64,000 nucleotides of DNA from Pseudoneurospora amorphoporcata (GCA_033297205.1 MU859181.1:1-64000), one strand, 5' to 3'; shown: positions 1 to 12,022, numbered from the stretch's first letter. The notes: a model not told the origin generated them from the sequence alone. Numbers and translations: made by a program.

Positions 1-976
1 GGTCATGATGAAAGTGGTGATGTAAATACCTGCGTTTGACGCCAAGCCTGGGAAAACTGGTTTTGCGGGGCCATTTATTTCGTGGGCGGGGAGCCCAGTA
101 TGCTAGTAATAGTAAGAAAGTTTATATGGTAGTAAGCAACGGCATACTGCTGTGTTTTCTGCGTTCGGCTGTTTTTTAGTAGAAATCTGCAAGTCGCTGC
201 ACTTCCCCCAACCCAACGACCTCCAACTCGTCTAATGGGCTGGATTTGACCAAGTAGAAGGCTAGAAATTATTGGAATTCTTACTACGTTCTTCGCTTTC
301 ATACTGCGTAAAAACCCATGCATATGCCAGTATGAGAGTATTAAAGATTGAAATTTCCAGCTAGTATAATAGTACCAACGAATATAAGACCATTATGAGA
401 GAGTTTGGAGTGTATTACTTTTGCATTACTGTACAGCGATTTCGCTGCAGGCTATTAATAGTATATGCAACCTCTATTATATTGGTGTACTGAAGAAACT
501 CGCCAGGTTGGCAAACCTCTAACCCTCTTTGAGCGCCCGACAGTAAGCATAGGAAGCAGCATACCTACCTAATGTGCTCTGCTGGCCTAGTTTTGACTGC
601 AATTTAATGCACACAGTATCGATGGCAGTCGGGGGTCCTAGCCCTATAGCAAAATAGAAGAAATCCCCTAGTAAGTGGCACAGTCGAAAAGGCTAAGTTG
701 ACAAGCCCCCGACCAGCGACATTGCCCTCCACCTTAACACACATACATTCCTGTGCAGGAAGCCGGACGTGAGCCTTATAGAACTGTGCTTTTCATGCCC
801 AGATAACCTGGTTTTCTGGCATTAGAGGTTTGCCAATCTGGCGAGTTTCTTCGGTACTAGGCTTCCGAACGCAACTTAAGAAGACACACCTTCCATACTT
901 CCTTTGTTCTCCTTTCCAACAAACAACACAAATTCACTATCAACTATAGCTCTTTCTATCCACAGAGTCATCCAAC
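1..976. other. Intergenic left flank
   Basis: No convincing coding region is seen before the metallophosphoesterase gene. Short open frames here lack recognisable protein character. The stretch holds the 365-bp inverted-repeat element at 490-854. The last 100 bases should contain the promoter and leader of the gene starting at 977. Confidence 0.6.
490..854. mobile_element. 365-bp MITE-like inverted-repeat element, TA flanked
   Basis: The arms 490-522 and the complement of 822-854 match over 33 bases with two mismatches; both begin C(T/C)GAAGAAACTCGCCA. A TA dinucleotide lies directly outside each arm (488-489 and 855-856), as expected for Tc1/mariner-type target duplication. No open frame of useful size lies between the arms, so this is best read as a non-autonomous miniature element. 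Family assignment is inference from the TA flanks alone. Confidence 0.7.
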
Positions 977-2083
977 ATGGGTTTCACGAACACCATCAAG
1001 ACCTCCTTCCTCATTCTTTCCGACACGCACGGCAAAGATCACATCATGCCGAACGTATCAGTCGATGTTGCCATCCACTGCGGGGACATTACTGACGAGT
1101 CAAAACTGGAAGAATATCGCTCCTCCCTTGAGCTTCTCAAGTCCATTGACGCGCCATTGAAGCTCGTCATCGCAGGCAACCACGACTGGTCCCTCGAAGA
1201 GTCAGCCTACCAGCGGCTAACCGCAGAAGCCATTACCAGACCGGATATTGGCCCCGAGCTCGTGAGGAAAAAATATGGCGATTTTGGCCAGGCCCGCCAG
1301 CTGTTTTCCGAGGACCAAAGTATTACCTTCTTGGACGAGGGCATCCACACCTTCCTCCTACAAAACGGAGCGAACCTGACAGTGTACGCAAGCCCCTTTA
1401 CGCCTTCTCCCGAAGCAGCCATGGGCTTTCAATTCAAACTCAACGACGAGCACAACTTTTCTATTTCGCCGCCGGACAGCAACAAAAGAGTCGACGTGGC
1501 CATCACACACGACCCACCAAAGGGGGTACTTGACCGAACGGCCTCCAACAAGCGGGGCGGCTGCGAAGAGCTGTTCGCCGCCATCGCAAAGGCTCGCCCT
1601 CGCCTCCATTGCTTTGGCCACATCCACGAGAGCTGGGGAGCCAAGCTCGTGACTTGGCGCGGAAAAGAAGGGACAACAACCACGACCACACCTTCACACT
1701 TCACTGAGATCGACAACGGCGCATCAAAACTTATCGATAGCGTCGCCAGTTACAAGCCTAGGAAGTTGGAACGGGAAGACCATACTAAGGATAGAAAGAA
1801 GCGGAAAGAACAACTCTTCCGGGACGGGTTTAGAAGTACCAGCCACTGCGCAAACGACGAGAACCCGCTGGTGGCGGGACAGCAAACCCTGTTTGTCAAC
1901 GCGGCTCTAGAGTTGAGCCCCGAGGATGAAGACCCAGACGCGAGGGAAATGGTTCCATGGATTGTCGAACTGGACCTACCGAGCGCCTATAAAAGAAGGG
2001 AAGGGATGGAACGGGTGGTATTAACGACCGGCAAACACTCTGAAAACAACACGGGCGGCGGGTGGCAGCTTCGGCGGCCATAG
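977..2083 (+). CDS. Calcineurin-like metallophosphoesterase (MPPED/239AB-like)
   Basis: A single-exon 368-residue protein. All metallophosphatase signatures are visible in order: DTH at 16-18, GDITD at 36-40, GNHD at 67-70, the single His in THDPPKG at 178, and GHIH at 214-217. These residues bind the two metal ions in the calcineurin-like fold. The arrangement and length fit the MPPED1/MPPED2 (239AB) branch, which has phosphodiesterase activity in animals; the substrate of the fungal protein is not known. The start is the ATG after CATCCAAC, just before the first motif. The last 100 residues are charged and not recognised. No signal peptide or membrane segment, so a soluble intracellular enzyme is expected. 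Confidence 0.9.
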   Translation: MGFTNTIKTSFLILSDTHGKDHIMPNVSVDVAIHCGDITDESKLEEYRSSLELLKSIDAPLKLVIAGNHDWSLEESAYQRLTAEAITRPDIGPELVRKKYGDFGQARQLFSEDQSITFLDEGIHTFLLQNGANLTVYASPFTPSPEAAMGFQFKLNDEHNFSISPPDSNKRVDVAITHDPPKGVLDRTASNKRGGCEELFAAIAKARPRLHCFGHIHESWGAKLVTWRGKEGTTTTTTPSHFTEIDNGASKLIDSVASYKPRKLEREDHTKDRKKRKEQLFRDGFRSTSHCANDENPLVAGQQTLFVNAALELSPEDEDPDAREMVPWIVELDLPSAYKRREGMERVVLTTGKHSENNTGGGWQLRRP

Positions 2084-2804
2084 CACTGGCTTTCCGCCTT
2101 ACCCCTGGCTTTGGAGATGCGAACCGGCGTGACAGGACCACTGCTCTTGGGATATTGCAAAAACTCGTAGTTCAGTAATTCGCACGTGTTAGACGTACTG
2201 AAATACAATTGTTTTGCCTCACCATGATCAATGTACCGTGAAGCCATTGCAATAGTGCCTCAAATTACAATTGAACTCATCGAATGGTGGGCACTTCTCA
2301 CACGTATCAGGTGCGAGCTGTCACTTGCGAGAATAGCTGGGGAATCCCGAGAGAATGTCAAGTTTGCGTTGTAAAATCAAAACCGACATGGGTCACCGGG
2401 AGTTTCGTTCCCATACTTGAGAAGTTGAGAGAACAGGAAGTTGAATATTAGGTAACCAAACCCAAACAGTCCAATACCGCTCGCTTTGGCCAAGAAAGGC
2501 CCCGTTACCGAACTATGATATGATATGGCATTATAAAGGTCTAAAAACACATCGGCCAGGGTCATTCCGGAATCGGAACATTCAGAAACTGCCTCAAAGT
2601 CATGTTCAAAAGGATAATAAAGTCGCGTGGATGGGTAAAAGAAGGGTATCCCCAAGGTGTAATTTACAGACCGTGACGTATTTCGTTTTGACCACTTTGC
2701 GGTGCAAGCACAGCCGGCTACCGGCCCCACGAAACCGAAATCCAAAATTGAAATGACGCCCATTTTTCCTTCCTTCCGTCGCCTTCTCCGCAACCTCCAG
2801 TCTC
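2084..2804. other. Intergenic, convergent gene ends
   Basis: The metallophosphoesterase and the SDR gene converge here, so both 3' untranslated regions should lie in this stretch. Open frames on either strand are short or run antisense into the SDR 3' end. No repeat or RNA gene is seen. Confidence 0.5.
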
Positions 2805-3758
2805 TCAAGTAAAATAAATCCCACCATCAACAGCAAAAGTCTGACCGGTGATATAATCCGCCCCCTCACTCGCCAAAAAGCCAACCAAGCCCGCCACATC
2901 CTCGGGCGTCGATGACCTCTTCAACGGCACCAACGCATCCGTAAACTTTTTGATCGTCCGGGCCTTTGCTCCTTCCTCTCCTTCCAACCCCTCCGCTCCT
3001 GCGCGGGCCTCGATCTTCAAGTTCTCAACCCTCTCAAACCCCTCGCCAATCGTATCCCACATCCCCGTCTCCACCACGCCCGGAGCATACGCATTCGCCG
3101 TTATCCCCTCCCCCGCCAGTTCCGCCGCGAAACTTTGCGTCAACCCTCTCACAGCGAACTTACTCGTCGCGTAGGGGCCCAACAACGGTTGCCCCCTCAA
3201 ACCAGCCACGCTTGACGCGCCAATTAGCTTTCCCGACGTGCCTTGTTTGCTGAATTGCTCAGCCGCCGCGCGGTAGCAGTTGAAGACGCCGATTACGTTG
3301 ACGTTTAGCATGTGCAGGAAGTCGTTGGGCTGGACGGAAAGAAGGGGTGCGGCGGCGACGATGCCTGCGTTTGCGATCATTGTTGATAGGGAGCCGTATA
3401 CTGAGAGATGAGAGGAGAGGAGGGCGGTGACGGAGGCGGGGGAGGTGATGTCCCCGTGAAAGGGGTGGGCGGAGTGGCCGAGGGATTCGAGGTCGTTGCA
3501 GAGGGAGGTAAGCGCGTCATCTGTTTGAGAGGAAGGGGGAAGGTCGTTGAGTGTCAGGGCGTAGCCATCGGCGGCAAGGCGATGGGCGATTGCACGGCCT
3601 ATCCCCCGGGCGGCACCGGTGATGATGGCTGATTTTATGGGCGGTTTGGGCTTGGGAGGTTGTTGAGTTGAGAGGAAGCGATGCCGGAAGATTGTTGCTG
3701 GGATGGGCTTGGAGACGAGGCGGAGAGGGGTAGGTAATCGTCGGAGGACGGGCATCAT
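2805..3758 (-). CDS. Short-chain dehydrogenase/reductase, classical type, possibly mitochondrial
   Basis: A 317-residue single-exon protein with the complete classical SDR set: cofactor loop TGAARGIG at 47-54, NAG at 130-132, catalytic Ser near 182-183, and YATSK giving Tyr196 and Lys200. The C-terminal part has the usual SDR tail ending in an ITGQTFAVDGG motif. The first 40 residues are rich in Arg, Leu, Ser and Pro with almost no acid, which resembles a mitochondrial presequence (inference). An extra Gly/Glu/Ala-rich loop of about 25 residues sits before the last helix. The sequence resembles acetoin/diacetyl-type reductases, but the substrate cannot be told from sequence. Two ATGs stand in tandem at the start; the first is used here. 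Confidence 0.9.
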   Translation of the reverse strand: MMPVLRRLPTPLRLVSKPIPATIFRHRFLSTQQPPKPKPPIKSAIITGAARGIGRAIAHRLAADGYALTLNDLPPSSQTDDALTSLCNDLESLGHSAHPFHGDITSPASVTALLSSHLSVYGSLSTMIANAGIVAAAPLLSVQPNDFLHMLNVNVIGVFNCYRAAAEQFSKQGTSGKLIGASSVAGLRGQPLLGPYATSKFAVRGLTQSFAAELAGEGITANAYAPGVVETGMWDTIGEGFERVENLKIEARAGAEGLEGEEGAKARTIKKFTDALVPLKRSSTPEDVAGLVGFLASEGADYITGQTFAVDGGIYFT

Positions 3759-5360
3759 GTTGCTGATGGACTAATCTTTTGAAGAGTGGGAGTGTCTTCG
3801 AGAGCTGACGATTTCCGAGTTCCAGGTTAGTGGCCGAGCGACGTCCTATATGGATTTGTTTCCTCCGCAGTGACGCAACAGGAACGCGACATGGCTTGAG
3901 GTTGGCGTCAGACCCCTCAGCTATCTTCCTGCCGTCCCACAACATTCGTACTACGGAGATAAACCCGAGTGTCTCGGACCAGATTCTGTGGCTGGCGTTG
4001 GTCCGTCAAGTGATCGGGGATCGGTGGTGTAACACTGCGAATGCCGCAAGATTGTGCATTGATGGTACCACTACACCAAGCGGCCGGCGACTATCCTACC
4101 TACCCGAGTCATATGTGGTTTCACTCTATCGAATCAGCGAACGGTCGTACTGAAATTCAGCCTCCAGCCAGTTTCTAGAAGCGTTAATCGTGACATATTG
4201 GGAACAGCTTCAGCTGGAGTTATTTTACTTCAGCCATCCCCATACATACTAGGCCTCAACATACATGAAACGTTATACCCTTTTCGGGTATTCCGTCAGC
4301 CTCAGCTTCCTACCAAGGCCCAAGTCGACCGATAGGTTACAGTGGCTTGAGCTGAAAACAAGAAGCCACTGCAAATGGTTCGGAGGCCGCAACGCAGTTG
4401 CCGATTTTGTTACCTTTCTTCATCCACCGTTAACAGCCACGCACAATTGATCGGGTGCTCTACCCGCTAGTTACGCTGGAAGTTCGCATATCTGCGGTAC
4501 TGTCTTGAATATTTGGGAACGCCGTTTACCGTAGTCCATCGGTACCTCGAACCTAAAGCACCACAACATCCAGACACTCCAACTCATTTCGTTTGGTGAG
4601 GCTTATTTCAATCTGTCATTCACTACTTGGATCTACATACATACGACCATTTATCTATCTACACAAGCGTCTCGTCCGCGACATATACATACCAGCTTCT
4701 TCCCGCCTTCATGACTCCTATTATTCTAGCCTCCCCGCTTCGATGCTGAAAGAAGCAAAGCCTGCCAGACGACTAGGTGCTACAGAGATTGAGAGATTCA
4801 ATCCCTGGTCACCGAATAATCCGACTCCCCAGTCGCTCTCTCGTCAAGAACCAATGATTTCGCGGATGCATGGCAAGAAAGCCAACTGTCCCGGGACCTT
4901 AAACATCATGGTTAGCGTCGTTGAGCTGAAACCAACGCTTTCAGCTGCCATAGTAGCCTCCAGCGTGGAAGCCCAAGTAAGCTCCTCCCATTTTTTCTTC
5001 TTCATTCTTCGGGATTCTTTCCTTTTTTTTTTTTTTTTTTTTTTCTTTTCTTTTCTTTTTTTTCTCCGTCTGTTTGTCTTCCCGTTGTCTGCCCTTGCTC
5101 CCTCTTTCTTCTCAGTTCCGTCATACCCTTCATTCTTTGACGAAAATTGTAAACTGACCGATATTCCTAAGGAACCCTTCTCTGGACTTGCTTCCTAAAG
5201 ATGATTTGTTCAATGAACAGCCTGTCAATAACAGGAAGCATTTCTGATCAGCGTCTTGCTCGGTCTTTCTTGTTTAATACCCTCCTCACACAACGACAAA
5301 GACGCCGCAACAACAATGCATAACCCAAAAGGGATTTCGAACACCGTTTTGTCTTCGCCA
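3759..5360. other. Intergenic, no confident gene
   Basis: No gene is supported. One plus-strand frame at 4593-5198 runs for 201 codons, but its last third is translated from a T-rich tract and the rest is not recognised; a GTAAGC splice-donor-like site follows GAAGCCCAA near 4976, so a short 5' exon cannot be excluded. The stretch holds a 23-base T run at 5022-5044. Confidence 0.4.
5022..5044 (+). repeat. Poly(T) tract, 23 bases
   Basis: An uninterrupted run of T within a longer CT-rich stretch. Length is likely to be unstable or poorly sequenced. Confidence 0.9.
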
Positions 5361-7830
5361 TCACACGCCCCTATTTGACCAGGCTAGGTCGGCCTCTTCT
5401 TGGATGTTCTCCATCAACGCATCGAAGTCAATTTCACCCACAGAGACCGATGTCAACGCCGGCACATGCTGCTGATTTGCAACAGGATGATCGGTGGTGG
5501 TGTTCTCTCTCGTTGCCTGCAATTCAGTTGTCTGTTGACGCTTTGCCGGCGGCGGCGGCGCGGGCTCACTTGGAAGAGCGTGCTTGGCTGGTCGGGTTGG
5601 CAGCTCTGCTTGTTACGCGAACTCTGCTTGTTGCACAGGATACCAATCCTTGCTGGTTCAATTCTCCTAGAGGCATGGGCCCTGCTGCTTGTGTAGCTGC
5701 AGCTTGCGGGGACAGTACGGGAGGGTTCTGTGGGATTGGACGTTTCATCTCCCCATCTTGAGGTGCGAAACTCGGGAAATGATGCGGCATCCTGCCCCGG
5801 CCTCCTGTTCTGCCCAGGTAGATGAGGCCCTCCTCGCAGGAAAGTTCCCAGCGACGCCAATGGAGCTCCTCGATAACTCGCCAATGGATGTAGTCTGACA
5901 TCTCAGGAATCTCCGTCAGCATCCTCTCGACGAACGCCAAACACTTTCTGGTCCAAACGTAATCGGGGAAGGGTTTGCGAGGCTTTTTGCGAGGGCCAGC
6001 AGGGTCCGTGCCGTGGGCCTTATAGTACTCGTCGTCCTCGTCCCAGTATAGAGCATCTAGGAGAAAATGCAACGGGGTGCAATTCTCAATATCCAGGGCC
6101 AGCAGCTCTTCGGACGTACACCGCTGTAGGAGGTAGAAGAGGGCATCGTGTTGTTGATCAAAGGCCCTGTCGACGTCCTTTGTAGGCTTGCCATCAACGT
6201 ACCATAGCTTTTCGTCGAAGCTCTCGATGTTTAGGGCGATGTGCAGGGCAGTCTGGTAACGAACGTTGGTAACTCTGGTCTTGTGGTCGTCTGGCATTAA
6301 CTAAAGCCAAATGTCCAAGGCGGTGGTGTTCTCATGCCGGTGGCGTGCTAACAAGGTTAGCACGGTCTCAGTGAGGAAGGGTAACGCAGCATGAAGCCCT
6401 CTCCAACCATAGTGACGGACATAAAACTTTACGAGCTCTTGGAGCAGCTCGGCCTGCCATTTCCTCCCATTCGCCGGGTCATTCTCTGGGTACCGGTCAT
6501 GACCAAGCTTGCATTTGCACCGGGTTCCGAGGAAACATGCCTTGATCGAGTAATCACGACATTTTCTGTTATAAAACGTGAGATCGGGGAGAGTGTGTCT
6601 GGTGAGGTTCGGAGTGTAAGGGCAATTCTTCGGAAACAGGGCCAGCTGAATTGCTGCTAGAACCTCGACGTCCTCCATTGTCCCGTCACAGGCTCCTGTC
6701 CTCAGCAGCACGCTTGCGAGGGGCCAGTCAGACTTGATCGTTTTGCCTTGTCGGTACCCTACGATGAGTTGAAGGACGAGGTGAACCATGCTGTGCCTTC
6801 CTGGGACTTCTCGCACAGTTGCTCTGGCTCCCAACCTGACCAGCTCGGAGATTACCTCCTCCGTGGGCTTTCGCGTTCGCGAATTGTAACCTGGATGGTA
6901 ACACAGCCTTCGGAGGATGGACTGTCCAGCAGGGTCCGTTGACCACCTGGGTACATCATCAACATGACAGCCCGCGTTTACATCCACTCCCGCGCAAACA
7001 ATAAGCTCGAGGAGCTTCCACATACCGAGACGAGCTGCTATAACCAAGGCTGTCTCCTTTGCGTGTCTACCGGTACCGGGAGGAGCCCACAGAGGCGAGG
7101 CACCATGGAGCAACAGAACTTCGGCAACGTCCTCACTTTTTGTCTTGAGCGCTGTGAAAAGGGGAGGGCACGGGAGTGGATCGTCGTCTTTGAGGACAAA
7201 GTAGCCGTCTCTGGGGCAGACGACGGTGACATCGGCTCCGTTTTGAAGGAGGAACTTGGTCGCCTCAACCTGGTTGAACACGGCAGCAAAGTGCAGAGCT
7301 GTCCAGGGAGCCCTTTGCGAAGGTCGGGGGCATGGTCCGTTCTTGTAGTCAAAATTTGAGAAGCCAGTGTCGTCAGAGCCGCGAAAAGACACTCGGCTCA
7401 TATGGGTTGTGGTAACGTTCACTCTGTTTGCAACTGCAAATTCTTTGACTCTATCTTTGAAGAGGCGCGACCTGGGAGGCCAGATGAAGACTTGGTTGAT
7501 GTCAGCGTTGTATTGGTGAATTGCAAACTCCATGGGACGGATTTGACCGGTGAAAACACCCCACAGGAGGGCTTGCGGGTTGAGGGATTGGGAATCCCTC
7601 TTGTACAGCTCCCAGTTGCAGATGGTGTAGCTCGCCTTGCATGCTCGAGCCAGACGGTTCAACTCCGAGTCCGTCAGATGGTCCACAATCATGCGCACTA
7701 CATCGTCGGCGAGGTCGAGAAGTGTCAATTGTTGCGCCTCCGATGGGAGGGTGAGAGATTGCTCAGCAGACGAAGACATTTTCAGAGATGGACTGTGTGT
7801 TGGTGACTCAGGGGCCTCTGCAAGGTACAT
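5361..7830 (-). pseudogene. F-box/ankyrin protein gene interrupted by amber codon (copy A)
   Basis: Read from the high end, the frame gives an F-box-like segment (LLDLADDVVRMIVDHL), then ankyrin repeats such as TALHFAAVFNQVEATKFLL. The likely start is the second ATG at 7779 (MSSSAEQ), matching the start of the copy at 12022; an upstream in-frame ATG lies at 7830. The frame stops at TAG 6301-6303, yet continues without any shift into QTALHIALNIES, an ankyrin helix that aligns with ETAIHCAMRLYA of copy B. A second break seems to lie near 5590-5640: the frame then in use ends at 5566, while another frame gives an acidic tail (EIDFDALMENIQEEADLA) ending at 5361. No splice sites were found that remove the amber codon. 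If expressed, it would be an SCF-type ubiquitin-ligase adaptor. It is called a pseudogene, but readthrough is not excluded. Confidence 0.6.
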
Positions 7831-9899
7831 CCATTAGTTGCGCCCAGAGCTCTTTCCTCGAGCGGTTACTCCTCCATGGTACTTACCGAGAGGTGGTGAC
7901 GTCGATGGGCTGGTGTTGACTTCCAATTGAGGAGGGATAGCGAGTGACAGCGATGAGGTCAATGAGGTCATTCGTTTTGGTGGTTTCAAGATTGGAGTTA
8001 GTCGTCGCTTCCAGCCTTAACCTCTGGGATGCGAGGATGGAGAACCAGAGGTGGAATACGGTGAGAAAGAGGAGGCCTCGTACGGAGAGGAGGAGTATTT
8101 TAGCGGAAGGGCCAGCAACATGCAGACGGGCTCGTATCAAAATCCTGTTGGGGGGTACGCAGTGAATGGTCTTGCCCTGTGTTCAACCACGTGAGGCATC
8201 CACATATAACCACTGCCGGCGAGCTGGCTACCGATAGGACCCGTGCCGGTCCGGTGAACCGTCACCGCCTTGTCCGGCGCGTACCGGCATTATCATGGAA
8301 GGTCAAGGAAGGGCCGACCGAGAGGTAGCGGGGAATTGGCCAGACTTCTGCTGAAAAGCTCAAGCGGCTGTCCTAGGTCCAGCGACCAAGCCTCTTGCTA
8401 ATTTGGCAAGAGTTCTGCAGACTTGACTTCTAAATCTCCAGTCTCTAGGTAGGTACGGCATCATGGAGTTGTCGCAGCTCGTCCTTGCTACCAGAATCAC
8501 TACGAGCTTCGCTTTCACCGGAACATTATATGGCAACTGAATAAATTGTCCCTGTTTACACACTGTTTCTTGGACATTGTTATCACGGAAGCATTTCGTG
8601 CTTAGAACTATCGTTTGAGCACATGGTTCTCTGGGTCCGGGAGACAGTTAATGGACACTCTCGCCATTTTATCTACCTTGATTATGCGCTTCAGCAACAT
8701 CTCGTCCATCACTCTGGATGTCAAAGGGCTAATGTGTTTGTAAGTCAAAGTCCGCCCCTTTGCTTTCCATTTGACGTCTTCACTTCAACATGGAACATAG
8801 CATGACATTCACTTTTAGTTTTGTGTCCATGGTTCATTTATTTCCCCTCATCCGGCCGAGACTCCCTCCTAACTCTGGCTCTGAGCCTCAAATTGCTTTA
8901 AAGCACCAAAAATGCTATCAGGGCACTATCTGCAACTTTGCTCCCGTCCCAGTCTCATGACCGCCGTTGTCAGAGGAAGGAATGGACATCCCGGGGAGAG
9001 AGAACCACACTACCAACCAATCTCAAGCCCGCACAAATGCAGACTTTTGCCAATAAAGTACCTCTAGCAACCCACCGCGTCTAAACTGGTGCCGAAGAGA
9101 CTGCCTTGGCTTTCTTTCAGTCAATCGATCATATTGCTAGGCACCTGCAGGTACTCATCCAAATAGGAAGGGGTACTGTGACCTGCCCTATTCTCTCCTC
9201 TGAGACATCGAGTAGGTTGTAAAAATCAAGGCGTAAGTGTCGCTGAAAATCCAATAACTGGCTGTCGTGGAAGTTGCATGTACGTGGTTTAACTTCCCGG
9301 ACTTTTCTTCAGTTTTTCCCTTCTCAACCATCGTTTAATTGTGTATGATGCTGGTTCTCGGTTAAACCACGGCATACCCGGGTTTCTGTCCGTTAAGTTC
9401 TGGGAATTGCTACTGGCCGACGGGAGCATCAACTTGTTAAACACAACCGGGAGAACATTGTAGCAGTGACAGTGGCTTTCTGAACTCTGTTCTGCTTGGA
9501 TTGACCATAGAAATTACCATCAGAGACTAGGGACAACATGGACTACAAGGAATTATGGCATTGTAGGATGATTGGCCGTGCCGACTGACCTTGGACAGCC
9601 CCGTTGAGTTTGGTCACTTCACTCTTCCCTGACTCGATTTATCTTGCTTTTTTCTTGTAGATGTGTCAGCGGGCGGGAGTGGACGAGCATTAGGATGGTC
9701 TTCACGCCTTTGTGTGACTTCGACATTTCAAAGAAGAGACATCACGAGGCACAGAACATTAACTTCATGGAATTTTTTGAATTTCTTTTCCCTTTTTTTC
9801 TTCTGGTTTTGCTATTTGACGGAGCGGCCACTACCTAATTACCTGCTGAGCCCCGTTGCTTTCAACCTTCCACATCCTTCCTGATCTTGCCCCTTCGGT
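7831..9899. other. Intergenic between F-box/ankyrin copies A and B
   Basis: No gene is supported. Open frames on both strands are under 90 codons and unrecognised. The high-coordinate side of copy A (7831-8200) should carry its promoter. A short inverted pair, GTGGTTTAAC near 9279 and GTTAAACCAC near 9361, was seen but is too short to interpret. Confidence 0.5.
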
Positions 9900-12022
9900 C
9901 TACCACACTGGGAGATTTCCACTTTTCTTGCCAGAGAAGTTGGCAAATGTGTGAAAATCTCCCATCACCCTGGTTTCTTTTGCCGCCATCTTGAACTTTC
10001 GGCGAAGCGCTGTCAGTTTTGCAATGACGACCTTGCGAATCTCCCCTTTCTCTGTGTTCCATTCCGATCCCCAATGGATATCAGGTGCCAATCCAGAAGC
10101 TCGCGATTGTGGTCCATTGAACAAAGCCTCAACAAACTTCAACCGCATGATCTTCTCGTTGATTCCCACGCTAAGAGGCATCCCTCCTGGAACGAGACCC
10201 CCGTAATTGGCGGGCTGGTTGACGAAAGTAGCCAGGTCAATGTAACGACGGTTTTCCCAGGAGACCGAGTCGAAGATGCATCTTAAAACGTTAATTCCGT
10301 CCTTGTTGACCGCGTTGAACTTGTCGGCAGGCCATGCTGCCAAAAGAGAGCACAGCATGCCGTCCGGACTCTCATCAACGCCGAACCGCTCAAACTCACC
10401 CAAAGGATCCAGCCCGTAGACTGCTGTTTCGTCGAGGAGGTCCCAATTGCTGGCATATAGTCTCATTGCACAGTGTATGGCGGTCTCCCCATTGCCATTG
10501 GTCTTGGTGATGTCTGCACCAACGTCGATGAGGGAACGTAGCATATCAGACGAGCTGGCATTACGCAGAGCTAGGAGCGTGACGGGTGTCTCTTGGATAC
10601 TGGGTAGGAAGCTGTTGACGTCGACCCCGTAGTGTTTGACAAGGACCCGCACGAGCTCCTGTCGCGAGGGCAAGTCCATATCGCTCTCGTTCTTGAATAG
10701 ACCACTGCTGGGGGATGCCCGGTAGCTCCTGTCAAGTGAAAGAGATTGCCGGCTGTGGCTTGTACCGGCCAGGTTGGCAACTGAAACATTCTCAAAGCCA
10801 GGGCCATGCAACGCTGCTGGGGTCAGCGCGGCGTGTAGGAGGTAGGCAAGTTTCTCCGTGTTGAAATTCTCGTAGGCTCGGTAGGTGTAGAAGATCGACA
10901 GCCACGGCACATCTGCCTTCTGCCACGGAACGGACAATGAGATCATAGTCGATATCATCTTGAGCATCGAGTCTTGCGCCCATTTGTACCAGTTTCCGAA
11001 TGACTGCGCGCGGGTGTTTCAACACGGCATGAGCGGCGTAGTGGAGCGGGCACCGGCCGTCACAGTCAGTCGCATTGACAGAAATCCCGCTTTCCCCCGC
11101 GAGAAACTCCACCAGATCGGTACGCCCGAGACTCGCAGCGATATGCAAAGCCGTCACCTGTGGAGTACCCGGGTCCTCGTCTTCAGATTGCCATTCTGGG
11201 TCTTCGGGGGCCTCTTCCCCTTCCACTTCCTGGAACCATTCATTCAAGACGTCTTGAGATATTTCATGCCAGTCGGCTTGAGGCATTCCGTCCTCGGCTG
11301 GATCCTGTTGAGACAACTCGACGTCTGAACCGCCTGCATCATCTTCCATTTTGTCTGTAATATAGAAGAGAGAAGCATGATGGCGCAAGAACAGCTTGAT
11401 CATATCCCGGTGTCCGTAACACACAGCCGTGTGCATTGGAAAGAATTCGGCTGGACAGGATTCCAACGAGTAGGAACAGGCTTCACCATAACCCGACATT
11501 GAGCAAAGCCCAAATGACCGTTCGTAGAAGCCTGCTCCAGCCTCAATCAATAATTCAGCTGCGGCCACCTGGTTTGAAAGCGCAGCAAAATGGAGGGCTG
11601 TACCCCACAGGATCTTTTCCTGATTCTCGGAAAACTCGACGTGCCTCAAAAAACTTGACGGGCCAGTCTGGCGCAATCCGTAACTGAACGAGTTCAGTTC
11701 CCGCTCGATGAGAGTCCTGCTGGCCAGGACGGAAGCTGAATTGTGAGACTTGATTCACAGGTGCTCCATGTTGAATCGCCAGCTCCATACACTCGAGGTT
11801 GCCAGTCAGAGCTCCCCAAGCTAGGACGGTTGGGTTGGTAGATTTTGCATCCAGTGTGTATAGCAAGTAGGTGGCGACTGGATTTAGCGCACGGCAAGTA
11901 CGGGCCAATGACGCGAATGTCGTGTAATCATCGCCGAGGTAGTCAGCAATCATGAACAGTAGCTCATTGGGAAGAGCAAGAAGTGATATAAATGCTGGCT
12001 GAGACTGCTGCGGAGAGTCCAT
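9900..12022 (-). pseudogene. F-box/ankyrin protein gene with two single-base frameshifts (copy B)
   Basis: Three overlapping frames together read as one F-box/ankyrin protein of about 700 residues. Frame 1 starts MDSPQQSQ at 12022 and has the F-box (LPNELLFMIADYLGDD) and AWGALTGNLECMELAI. Near 11722-11725 reading must skip one base to reach SRTLIEREL, which lines up with SRLFKDRVKEF of copy A. Frame 2 carries ankyrin repeats (GTALHFAALSNQ, VTALHIAASLGRTDLVEFL, CPLHYAAHAV). Near 10930-10960 one more base must be skipped to enter frame 3, which ends LPVW at 9900. No splice signals fit either point, and neither sits in a homopolymer, so these look like real indels. Copy B has a clean 5' untranslated intron, suggesting recent function. 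Confidence 0.65.

Noticed and set aside
4593..5198. 201-codon plus-strand frame as a gene
   Set aside because: The end is translated from a long T-rich tract and the front is unrecognised; kept only as a possible exon.
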